Source: Pseudopyrenochaeta lycopersici
Taxonomy: Eukaryota; Ascomycota; Dothideomycetes; Pleosporales; Pseudopyrenochaetaceae
Direction of reading: 5' to 3'
Length of the DNA: 64,000 nt
Assembly: GCA_003313425.1 (NCBI GenBank)
Contig: NHZP01000023.1
Location: forward strand, 186,001 to 250,000
Part shown: positions 1-11,539 of the stretch, in pieces
Layout of the letters: every line of letters starts with the position of its first letter
Position numbering within the stretch: position 1 is the stretch's first letter
Program-made: the position numbers and the translations under genes
The notes under the pieces: generated by a model
The model's database searches: none
The model's input: only the letters and a program-made list of their open reading frames with translations
What the model was told of the DNA's origin: nothing

Positions 1-75
1 TTCAAGTTGGACAAACAATCATATAGGCCTTGCGTGGCTTGGACAGTACATATACTATATAGGATTTCTGAAACC

Positions 76-1585
76 TTAATGGTCTTCATTTCTCCATATA
101 CTTGTGGACGTCCCCATCGCCTTCTTGTGCTCCATATGTTTGTATTTCGTTGGCATTGTGTCGCTATCGCCCTTCCTTACTAATCCATACTCGTCGGAGC
201 TAGCCGTCGCACCGTTTGGACCATAACTACTTGGTGACGCCTCAACATCAATGCGAATTTCTGTTGTAGTAGAAATCGCTGCGCCTACTGGCAAACTTGA
301 CCATGGATGCTGATGAACCATCTCCTCCGCGTCGCTCTTAGCGTCTTCCTGGCTGGCGATGTTGGTTTCCGCTTTTGTTGCTTCTCGCATTTCGAAAGAA
401 GCATCATCTCCGCATATAGCTTCGATATCATCCACCGTGATCTTTTTTCTCCTGCAGCTAGAGGCTAAACTATCCTCTGCATATCTCATATCTGCTCCCT
501 CGATGTTGCGGAGGCTGCTATCGGAGGCAAGGTCATGGGTGCGCCGTTTAGCAATCTTTCCAATAAGGTCAGCCATTGACATCTCGATTTTGAGTTTGAC
601 AATATAGGCGAAAGGATGGAATTGCATGTAACTAAACCGCTATTAGTAGTCATTTAAATTTTCCGCTGTCGTCTGATAAGAATTCTCTTCCTTTTTAATC
701 CCCTTACAGAAAATGTGCATAAACTTTACTTACACGAATGTGTTATGTAAACTCATCATAGAGATGATAAGGACGTCCATGCTAAGAGAGAATCCAACAA
801 TAAACATATTGAAACGGACTAGGCTCTTATACTTGGTCAATCCATGCTTTACTAAATTTTGTTGGACAATGCGGATAAAATAAAAATTAAGCGCCCCGTC
901 AACAATAAGGTAGATAACCTTCTCGCAACGGTCCCACCAATCGTTTAGCCAAATATATTTATCCGAGATCTGTAGGCGGGCTGGTATCCAAATGTTGTAG
1001 ACTGAAATGTTAACAGCAGTAATCAAGATAGCGACGCCGACTTTGAGACGGCGCGCGTGCCGTTTGTCGGTAAGGAGAATTGAACATCGATTAATAATGA
1101 TTTGGAGGAGGAACTGGACCTAGTCGGGTTTGCATTCGAGGGTAATTTAGGGTTTTGGGAAAACATACTTGAAGTGCCCACGTTGTAACTGTTAGGATTA
1201 GCAAATGCTACAAGCAGCATCAAAGCGTACGTACGGATGCAAAAATAAAACGCAAAACTATAGCATAGAGTCTTAGCATTCATTACACATGCGGTATAAT
1301 AAGGGTATCTACCGCTAACCTTGGAGGGATAATGCCTTTAAGGTGCAACCAACAGATAATACCGAAGATAAGGCAGACAAGAATCTCGAGCCATATCATC
1401 CAGACATAAGCATTACAGAATACGCGAAGGCCAAGCCTCATATAAATTTGCCTAGTCTGTTTGATAGCAGTCCAGGTGGTAAGCCAACCAAACCCGACTG
1501 TGAATCCCCAGGCGAGTGATGCGAGTGCCAGATCATCTTGAGTCACCTCTTGAAGGACGTAGTGTGATGAGAGGAGTGTGATCAT
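76..1585 (-). CDS. Multi-pass integral membrane protein, five exons
   Basis: Exons by splice signals: 1320-1585, 1235-1257, 1169-1188, 734-1119 and 76-631 (416 aa). Introns of 62, 46, 49 and 102 nt all begin GT and end AG, several with CTAAY-like branch sites, and the phases close exactly. Two exons are only 23 and 20 nt long. The spliced protein has about seven hydrophobic helices, for example in LEILVCLIFGIICWL and FNMFIVGFSLSMDVLIISMM, followed by a charged cytosolic tail of about 170 aa. It resembles a conserved fungal family of rhodopsin-like integral membrane proteins with a W-x-D-R-CEK-V motif in the loops; its function is unknown. The start at 1585 was chosen because the segment just before QEVTQDDLALASLAW is usually short; 1666 is an in-frame alternative adding 27 aa. 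I am confident of the gene and less so of the N terminus. Confidence 0.78.
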
Positions 1586-4500
1586 TATGAATGAATGGAA
1601 ATAAGTGATAATTCTTGAAAGAACGGTGATTATAATAGAAAGTAAACTTGAGGGGGAAATAAACATCTTATATTTTCGTATACCTTCAATTCACGATTCA
1701 GGTTTGTTATCGTGCATTAGGGTATCTTCACACCATTATGTTAGCTCTAAGCCACTAAAACCCAGAATTCCCTCAACTACAGATGCTAGTGCTCGTGGCT
1801 GTATCACATAATATCCCTAAAGGGTGCCTGAACTCAGCAGTCACTGAACAAAGGTCCGAGTAATGATGAGGGCGATAGTTGAGAGGCTTGAGAACGCGGA
1901 ATATGCCATCTTAAAGGAAACAAATGCAACCGTATTACTCTTTCTGCGGTCCAATTAGCGCTTATGGCCCCTGAATTGTGTCTCAGGAAAGAGTCATGGT
2001 AAAGCATGAAAGAAGCGGAAAGGACGAGGAATCACGTGAGTAGGTAACACAGTTAAAAGGTAATGCAGCTATTATGCCTTCTGCGCGAACGGTAGGGGAG
2101 GCTCCGGAACTTTCCCCTGGAAATTTAATAATTGAATGTGTGCCATGATCGACGGTGAAGTAACAATGGGACCCTGTAGGGAAATGATTCAGGGATAGGG
2201 ATATGTCACTGGCGCCTTTGGAGGCTCGTGCTGGCATGTCGAGGCTGTGTGGGTTACCATTGTGGCGGGTCGTCTGCACTCAGGCTGAACGTTGCCCCGA
2301 TCTAAATCTCGGTCCGACCCAAAATGATCGACAGGCCATTAGTGAACGCTGGTGATATATATCGGCTAACCCCAACATCCATCACATGACTATTGCCAAG
2401 AGACAGATAAATGATCTCTCTTCGTATCCTAATATCAAAACATCAGACAACGCGCACGCAGCGGTAAATAAATTTATCAAGAAACACCATGATTTCTATC
2501 CCATGTTACATCACATATATTCACTGTAAATTTTCACATACAATGCAAAACATTCCTTGTTGCTTTGTCCACCCCAATCTTAGCGCCCAATAGCGTCGCC
2601 AAGGTAGATGAAGCCGTTGCCACAGGAAAATGAACTTTCGTATAGATACCCGTGAGGGGGGAACTCGATTAGTTCATGTGCGCAACTGTGATCGGAAGAC
2701 ACCGAATGGCTTCGGCGGGGTTGTGAGAATCACAGCGCTTGGACGAAACAGACTTATTGCGGTTTGAAAGCATCACAAAGACTTTGCGGTATTTTCCGTG
2801 ACATAGAAGACGATGGTGCATGGCAATTGGACCTCGTGCCATCATGAAGTTTCTAGCAGCAGATGCGATATGTGGCGGGGGAACCACTTCCTCCCGTCCC
2901 GCTAGCATCGTATTGAGAATGCTCAGTTGGCTGAGTCAGGTTCGAGCCAGACAGTCATCAATCTGTTGTTAATTCTTCTGCAATGACAAGCGCTCAGTTT
3001 ATAATGGCTTCGACAGTTTCAACAATACTATTAGTATGTACACAATCTGGTTGCAACAGAAATTACACATGTCAGGCTCTAGGAAAGGCTTTGGTGTTTA
3101 CAGCAGCGTGCGGCTCTTTATCCCTGTTCACAAGCAGTCATACAGCATATGCCGGCAAGCCTCTTCCTTATTCCATGTTCGGCTTAAGGAGCTGTTGTCT
3201 GCCCAGTTGTTAGGCTTCTTTCGCAACGGGAACTTTAGCACAGAGTCAACGTCTCCAGTGACTGTAGCGCAATGAGATGGTATCAAGGAGCGGGCAGCTT
3301 AGAATCTGCTGCGACAAATCGCTACTCTTTCGCAAAAGTAATGGTTCTGGTCTCATCTGTCGATCCCGATGGAAAGCGTGCACATGTCCAACGCCCACAC
3401 ATGTGGTCCCTTCGAAAAAGAGCGGACATTTCGATGCTTTAGCGTGCTGAGACGCCACCCAGAACGTGCGAGGTTTCGTCCATCGGTAAGCTTCTCTGTG
3501 ACAACTTCTGTCTGTGTCCCAATCAGGCATATCCTTGCTTTTGCGTCACGTCAAGTCCTTCCGCCCAATAGCTACGCAAATAAGAACCCCTAAAGAGCAA
3601 GCTACGCCCTGTAAAAGCTTTACTTTGGCGGATTAGCGTGTATGTCAATGTCGACACATGATAAAAAGTAAAGCGCAGTTGAGGGATAGGTGTTCACGAA
3701 TCACGATGATGTCGAAATTGGAGATGGGGACTGAGTCGTCAGTGCAACTAAGCCGATTCGCTAGCGGGGCAGAGCCCCGCTCCATTCACGGCTTGCCACA
3801 GGTTAGCTTACGCCTCAAGACCCTGAGACCGCGTCGCGCACCTGATCTGACCGGAATTTGGGTCCGGAAGAAGCCTGTTGGTTACCAAAGAGCCGGAAAT
3901 GGGTGCACAACCCCAGCCTTTTAGTGCACCCTTTCACGGCCGCATTGCCTAGCTTCCGTCCAGTCACTCTGAGCACGGCCAAAAAAGCCATGCAATAGCT
4001 GGTTAACAATAACAGCGGTTCACTCTCGAGTAAAATACGTTTATAGATAATTGTATTCTCGATAAAGACTCACGCGCCCAGTCTCCATCTCATGCACGCG
4101 TACGAGAGACGGCCACCCGGGTTCTCTCTATGACCCATAACGACGCGCCGCTCGGCCAACTCTGGGTCTCCCACTTACCGATGGTAACCCACGCGTTGCC
4201 TCTATTGTTGGATGTGCTAGCTAAGGGGTTTGAATATCATGCAGTATGATTCTTTTTCGCAATGTCGCAGAATGACGACAATACCCACAGGGTCGATAAG
4301 AGCTTCACAGCGCCGTAGAGAGCCATAAATCCGTTAGCTGTAGAAGAAGCACTCCAAAGTGCCATTGCGGGTCAAGGTCTCCTGGTGCAGCTTGAAAGAA
4401 GGCATTTGTGATCAGGCGCGACGACTATACCACGAATGTAGACTTCGGAGTTGCGAGGTGAGGACTATTCTAAATAGTCAGACATGATGAGAACTGAATC

Positions 4501-5989
4501 TTTAAAAAGACAAACAACTTAAGGTCTTAGGGTTATAGTACAGTCGCTTGACTTTCAAAGTACCGATAGCTGTCTTTTTAACAGAGTATCTCACAACCTA
4601 GACGGTTTCTTCTTCCCTCCCTCTGAAATCTCCTGGTTTTTACCCGCATTCATATTGATATTATGAAAACCAAGAAGCGCTTCCTCAAAAGCGTCAATCA
4701 CTAGATTCACTTTCTGGAACAGGTACTCGCCAGCTTCACGCTTCTGCCCTAAGCAGAACAGCTTCTCTCTTAGAGGACTATTCTACCAAGTTTTTCTTTC
4801 AATAATCTGTAGCAGGCTGCGAGTAGGCATCCTTTCTTGCTCCGGCTGAGATCGCTTCGTCGGAACATAATGCATGTCGATGTGCGATAAGACCTTTCTT
4901 TTCGGCATTTAATGGGTTATTGTATAGGGTGTCAGGCAGATATTTGGACGCAAGAAGCAGCTAGAGTGTTGCTGAGGCGGGGGTTCAATACTAGGCCCCG
5001 TTGCTTCACATCCATCAACCAAAAGCAGGGCCAAGTGGCGCGATAGATGACCTACCTATGTGCCCCGCTCGGCCTCCTAGTTGTATACATATTAAGCCCC
5101 CCCCAATCTCTGTTCTCACAACAAGACTCCTCTTCGCAGTCATAGAAGACCACCTTTACCAGCCTTTTTCCAGAAGAAGTGGTTCGCTCAGCAGCGCTAC
5201 CTGGTCTCAAAATCTACGTGTTCGGAAATGATCTCTAGCTGCGTGATGACCCCTAACAGCATATACTGCATACTAGCATCACCCTTGCGACCTTACTCTG
5301 TGGACTGGCAAGCACATGGCCGCTTTCTTAACAGTCGCTCCAGAATGCTCTACAGGGTGGCTTACAGCGTAATCCCAGTAAAACATAGGTTTGCATCTCA
5401 TCTAGCCTGCGGTTGTGCGAAGTCCTTGCGCGCGGACGATGCAGGCTGAGATAGAGAAGGAACGCCCGACAAACGCAAACGTCCTCAAAGTAGTCATGGA
5501 TTTCTAGCTTACGCGACAGCTGTTGTCCCGCTCCGGTCCGAAGCACGCTCGCTCTATTGCTGGACGCCTCCAGGTTGCCTCGTTATGCTGTTTACGACCT
5601 CATATACCGCCTGCACGCCTGCTACGTTGCTAGAGCAGCATGGCTTGGGTCTTCATGCAAGGAACATGCGCTGTGGGCCACCGCGATCTTCATCTCGCGA
5701 TTTTGGCTTAATCCTTCACTAGCGTCGACGCAGGACTTCCGCGCTCCAACCCACCGTAGCTTCTTCAACTACCCGCTCCGCTGATGCCCCGACGATGTCC
5801 TCTCAGCGTACTACCCTCGTCGATGAACCGTAACCGGTGGCAACTCCTTCTGTTATTTTGCGGCTATACCATTTGCACAACGACAGGCCCAACAACACGC
5901 GAGGATGATCACGGCAAGGCCAGGCAAGGCACTACAAAGGGGAGCGCAGCAACCAATATAACCGATGGACACAAGTGGCAGAGGTAATG
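1586..5989. other. Long gene-poor stretch
   Basis: About 4.4 kb with only short open frames on both strands, none with a recognisable domain. Visible structure is limited to small inverted repeats: a perfect 7-bp hairpin with a 3-nt loop at 3764-3780 (GCGGGGC / GCCCCGC), and 8-bp arms GGGTGCAC / GTGCACCC at 3901-3908 and 3924-3931. The right part borders the transposase relic and may contain its lost 5' end. I see no gene. Confidence 0.5.
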
Positions 5990-7700
5990 ATGAGAACTAT
6001 TATCGTAATGCAGTGGGCGCGCAGCAGGAGGTTACGATGTTAGCCTATATAGCATTACCATCAAGCGCAGACGATGGTGGGCTGTCTTCGCTCCCGTGAC
6101 TTGGACTATTTTCCGCAATGCTGCGAGCCTATACCTAGTGCGGGTTGGCCATTCTCCCCGCTACCAGTGGCGACATCAAGAGCTAAATCTTCTGCAGTGC
6201 TGGTCGATGCCACTTCAAAAGGCACTTACGCACCCTACTGCTTTATCCCACCGAAACGGCTGCGCAACAACATCAAGTAATGTCTCAACAACCTAACTTC
6301 CCCCGCTCTTTGAGGAGTCTGAGCGCGAAATACCATCCTCGAAGGCAGACGTACGAGATATGGCAGATACACTACTACGAGAGCGGGGCGGAGAGGCTGC
6401 TGGCAAGAACCGGGTTGCTAGGTTTCAGCGTACTACTGAGCTGCGAACACAACGGACCCGTCCATATCATCGTTAGCGAGCTGCTTGCGAGGACCCAGCG
6501 CTTATCTATCCTTAGATCACACTGTTTTAGAACGTAAAGGCGAGAGGTATCGCATTACCGACAACGACAAGTACATCTTTGACAAGTGTGGCTTCTTGCG
6601 AGGTAAGATACAGGCTTAGAGAAATTTAGAAAATGTAAGAAACTATAGCCTAGTAATCGCGATTAACATACCCTAGTACAAGACATTGGCAGGACAGTGA
6701 AGGTTATCCTACCCTTCATTCTAAGCACCGCTAGGCCTCTTATCTCAACCTAGTTTATTGAGGACATACTACAAGACTGATTTATTCAAGGTAGCTCTAC
6801 TAGCTAGACAAATAACCACGTAGCGCTTGCCTAGCTAGAACACTTTAATATGCTTGCGGGGTCTTTGGGCTGCCCACAGGAGCAACTGCTTAGTTGAGTT
6901 TAAGGATCGCTGTAAGGAAAAGAAGATGACTATTCTTTACATGCTCTTACGCGCATTTCACCTACTGTAGCCACTTGATGTCACCTGCTTCGCGCCGTTA
7001 AAGTGCAGCTACGACGACGAGATCTCGACATTACTGTATCCACCACATTAGCAAAGAAACCTTTCTCTCTAGCCTTGAAAGCAGTTTTTAAAAGGTATTT
7101 ACGAAAGAGTGTGTCCGTACAGGATTGTAAGGCGCTATATTACCATATAATTTAAAAGCTGAACTAGTAAAGTCTATTGTATGGGTGCGTACACTAACTC
7201 TGCTACAACAAAGATAATACCATCGCCTCGGAGGCGAAGGCGCCGCGCAACGCCCGCGAAATAGAGGCGCAATTAAAGCTAATCCAAAATTGCATTCAGA
7301 ATTATAGAGGGTCTCCAGCAAGTTCTTTAGATAAGCAGGTGCGGCATCTTACTAATGGCGCTCGACAGATAGCGCATACTATAGTGTTGGTACCGCCTTA
7401 AAGGCGCTGTTAAAGCGACAACAAAGTGTAGGAGCCGTAAAAGACGATATGTACAAGCAGAAAATACCTTAGCCGTTGGTGCGATATCTGACTTCATTAT
7501 TAAAAAGGAGGGTAGCAAGTCGTAACGATGGTCCGAAGGCTGCGATGACGGCGCGCGTAAAGAGGCGCTGTTGGACTTGCAGCGAGATTGGGCAAAACCC
7601 TCGCACCTCTAAAGTAGGTATAGAGAATACAGATTATAGCGATACTGCTGAATAACACTCTACTGCTGCGCGCACAATATAAGAAGTTGATGTGGTGCTG
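5990..7700 (+). mobile_element. Decayed pogo/Fot1-like (Tc1-mariner) transposase
   Basis: Relic of a CENP-B/pogo-type DDE transposase read on the plus strand through frameshifts and stops. Recognisable blocks, in order: a helix-turn-helix-like piece with GHSPRYQWRHQELN near 6140-6190; SSKADVRDMADTLLRERGG followed by KNRVARFQRTTELRT at about 6325-6455; the conserved RAACEDPALI after an in-frame TAG near 6475-6510; DKYIFDKCGFLRGKIQA at about 6570-6620, matching the N-x-DE-x-GF catalytic-site block of the family but with the key acidic pair altered; LxPLDVTCFAPLK near 6967-7005, the usual block after the last catalytic acid; and a C-terminal remnant RRCWTCSEIGQNPRTS near 7557-7605 that looks like a CCHC zinc knuckle with H and the last C lost. 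The order matches full-length family members, so this is one old copy, not scattered pieces. Terminal inverted repeats were not located. It cannot encode active protein. Confidence 0.75.
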
Positions 7701-8203
7701 CGCGAGTCGTTGTTGCGCAGGCGTTTGGTGGGATGACATGGTTGGCATACTGTGGGGTCTGGTTTAGTGAAATAAGTCAAGCAAAAGTAATACTGTTCTT
7801 TTTATGCTACAACATCGATCATTCAATCATGCTAGAAATCCCCTTGCTCATACCCCTCCTTCTATCCCCAAGAAATAAAACCATTACAGCCTAGGACTTA
7901 TTAGCTAGTAATAAGTCTTCATTCAACCCTGATATACGTAATCTCCTAAGTAGTGTAAAATACATAGCTCCAAAAAGCGGTAAAGCAATTCCTATATATT
8001 TATAGATTTTTGATGAAGAGAACTAGGAACTATTAGGAAGTAGCAAGGGTTGCTTCTTCGTATTTATTTCCATAAGCAATCCGAGCTCCGCTGTATATCC
8101 CTGTCACATGTTTCAGGCTAACAAAGGTAGTTAAATGTCAAGAGTTTCTACCCTCTGCAACACACGTTAACTTCACTACAAAACGCACAATTCATATCCC
8201 AGT
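7701..8203. other. Spacer upstream of the first HET gene
   Basis: About 500 bp, AT-rich on the left, separating the transposase relic from the HET gene. It probably holds the 3' end of the relic and the HET promoter. No specific promoter motif was identified. Confidence 0.4.
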
Positions 8204-11200
8204 ATGGTACATCCTGATTGGCCCTCTGTAGGCCTTCAAGATCCCGCCTCCTCGATTCCGCAGCACGCAAGTAATATAAGGATGGACATAGAAAATCTTC
8301 ACCGGCATATTGCCCAGGGTGCCGACTCGATTCCGAGCGAAACCTTCCTGCAATTCTCATTTAGTATCATGGATTTCACAGACAAGATCCTTAATCAACC
8401 TGGCTCGACAGAGACGTGGAGCATGATCAACCGCATTGATCAAAATGTGAAAATGATTCTGGAGAGTTTTGTGGAATCCGAGAAAACTCGCAGTTTGGGA
8501 AAGCAGAAGCCGGATCAAGAAAGCCTACCGGATCGTAAATCGGAGCGTGCACTCGTTGGGGATGCCGGCGTAGACAAAAGTGAGCCCTCTAACGCAAACT
8601 ATACGAAAGGAGGAGAGGGTTCCAGTGCAACACAAGGAGAAGAACAAACATGGATGTTGGGTTTTGGACCTTTGCTCGAAGATGGCAACTCTGACTATGG
8701 AGACGGGATGGATCATTCGCCTAGAACAATGTTGGAGGAGCCAGACGGCTTTCCTATGCAGGAACAAGGGTGGCTGCTAGATTTTAATCAATCGCTGGTA
8801 GGTACGGAAGAAGAACCGAGCGGTCTATATCGCACACCTTCCACTGAATCCGTCCTCGACACCCAAAGAAGCGAAGACGACCCACACATTTTCTCCCTCT
8901 TTCAAGAGTCCATTGACATAGAAGACGCAAAGGAGACAGGAAAAGCTGAACAGTCATCCTCGTATGGACCTCATGGTTCTAGTATCCCTCAATCAAATGC
9001 CATATCCAGTAACAGAGGCTCGTCTGGTACTAAGACCTCAAAAATTGTCCTCCCGAACCAGAATCATTCAAATGGTAATATTCCACAAAACCTAGATATC
9101 AATTTACGTCTAATTGTTTCTAGGAAGTGTACATTCCAAGATATACACACCCCTCGACATCACTAAGAACGAAATTCGTGTCGTACGAATCTCTGCCGAC
9201 GGTGACCCAGACTACGACATCCGCTGTGAGCTTTCTGTAATGTCATTACATGATAAGCTTCCTTATAAGGCTCTTTCATACACTTGGGGGGCTGCAAATG
9301 ACACTCTACCCATCACACTCGACGGGCATCGATTCGAAGTAACCAGAAACCTTAAGCGCGCTCTCCAACGACTTCGCGCAATCGATACCGATATGCTGAT
9401 ATGGATCGATGCAATATGTATAAACCAAATCGACATGACTGAAAGAATGCATCAGGTTCAGCTCATGCGATATATTTTTGAGAGCCCAGTGGAGGTTATC
9501 GTCTATCTTGGCGAGCCTCAAATACATCAGCAAACCATGGCTCAGCAAATGCAGGATCAAACGTGGGATCAAACGTTATTTGATTGGGAGGCAACCCCTT
9601 CGGATGATATGAGAGTTAATACGATCCTGAGGTATGCGCACGCATATGCGGATACGTATCCGGATCTGCCTGATGAACGAACGCCAAATCCTTTGATGCT
9701 GGCAATGTGCCTTTTGCGTCTCTTAGCCGGCGATGTCCATTTTGGGGATATTTCACTATTGACGAATATAAATATACAAAGGCTGTGTCTAGATGCTTTT
9801 CAGAGCATAGCCATGCAACCATGGGTACGTATGGTCCACCGCCTACCTTCGCCGACTTTCTACTCTTATCTCCGTACTCCCTGGGGATGTATTTAATTTC
9901 ATTGACCATACTAATTTGCCTCAGTGGAATCGAATATGGTGTGTTCAGGAAGTTATTCTCCCCCCAAAGGTTACCGTCCTATACGGTCGATTCACCGCTC
10001 CTTTCCAGATGTACATCGACGCAGCCGAGAATCTCGAGCATCATACATCAACATGTTGTAAAGACATTATATCTTTTACTGAAGAACAATCCGCAGCTCT
10101 GCATGATTATAGGCAGAAGGTGTTAACGATTGCCGAAAGTAGCCGGCTATGGCAAGAACGAGCGAGGATGACGCTGCTCACTCTGCTCCGATATTATTAC
10201 CCCAAAGACGCAACTAATCCTCGCGACAAGATCTACGGGCTATTGGGTCTTGTGCGTGACTGGGGTAATAGCGAGCCTGTTACGCCAAATTACAGTATCA
10301 GTGTTAGGACCCTCTTTGAGGAAGTTGCTGTTTGCTCCATTGTAGCCACGAATACTCTGGAGTTCCTTACCTTCAAAGCGGACAAGGTTTTGGAGAAAGC
10401 GCAATTTTATAATGACATTGCGACAATTCAACAACGAGGGAAACCACCCGTGACATGGGACTTCTCCTCTTGGGCGCCAGATTGGACCAAAATAAGCGAT
10501 AAAGATTACCAGGGGCCGATTGCAGAACGAATCAACCGTGCTCTAGTCTTTAACGCCTGCGGTGGCCGTCCAGCTCTCGTTCCAAAACCGCTATTCACAG
10601 ATTACCCGCATGTTCTTACATCCTCAGCTGTCCTCACGGTCTCAGCCTACCGCATTGGGAAAGTCAAAAATTACGAAGACGATATAATGAAGTATATGAT
10701 GCCTTTTACTATTCACCAGAGTATGGGAATCGACACAAGCCAGGACTTCCCACTCCCGCTTTCTCCGACAAAAACCCTGAAAGGACCGTACGTAGCGGGA
10801 GGGACCCGTTATGACGCGATATGTCGCGCTATATGCGGTGACACATTCTTTGCCTCGCCATCAACGTCAGCCAGCCGTATTGGAAGCGCAGCAATGTTCC
10901 GACGCGCAACGGTAGAGGATGTCGAGTCGGTAAAATTATGGCGAAAGTGGAAGCATACAAATAAGCCGGCAGTAACAGGTTCCATACACCCCCTGCCCGA
11001 GGACTTCACTTCCCAGGAAGTATACCAGCGAGTCTCTGAGGCTGATCGCGCGATTCGGTCAGTCGGACTTTTCCGGAGGTTTGTTGAATTGGATACAGGA
11101 TACGTGGGGATGACTGCGGATGCGAGCGGGAATGATGAGGTCATGGTTTTTATGGGGGCTAAGACGCCATTTGCAGTGAAGTATTTGGGGGAGATGATGA

Positions 11201-11331
11201 TTAAGGACGTGGGGATGAAGAGGATCTATGTGTTGGCTGGGGAGTGTTATCTTGTTGGGGCCATGGATGGAGGGCTTGTTGAAGAGATGGAGAAACAAGG
11301 AAAGCAGCCTGAAGATGTTTACCTGATATAA
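8204..11331 (+). CDS. HET-domain protein with acidic N-terminal extension
   Basis: Exons 8204-9074, 9124-9824 and 9925-11331; introns of 49 and 100 nt with GTAATA/TTTCTAG and GTACGT/CTCAG borders; 992 aa. Residues 1-290 form an unusual Ser/Asp/Glu-rich extension without a known domain. It contains two copies of a short motif (EQTWMLGF near residue 148, EQGWLLDF near 187). The HET domain follows at about residues 338-500, with YKALSYTWG, the IWIDAICINQ block, and WNRIWCVQE across the second intron. The C terminus has RDKIYGLLGL and the usual final block (GYVGMTADA, VLAGECYLVGAMDG, EDVYLI). HET proteins trigger growth arrest or cell death on recognition of a genetically different partner. The gene lies tail to tail with the RdRP gene, stops 208 bp apart. 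The frame is intact throughout. Confidence 0.88.
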
Positions 11332-11539
11332 CTCTGAGCATGACCCCGAATAAAGCCTGGTGAATTTCATCTACTAGTTAGTCTATGATATCCACCATAC
11401 GTAAACGAATCCTAGCAATTAAGGGCACCCCAAATTAACAATCGACTTCATTTCTATTATCTGAATATCATTAATAACTATCGAAAATCTAGGCCCCATA
11501 GTAACCTGGGGCAATAGGTATGCTTGACCCCTGCAACAT

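Noticed and set aside
2918..2948. tRNA-like A box (GCTCAGTTGG) and B box (GGTTCGAGCC) close together
   Set aside because: The boxes are only about 20 nt apart, with no room for an anticodon arm, and no acceptor stem pairs around them.
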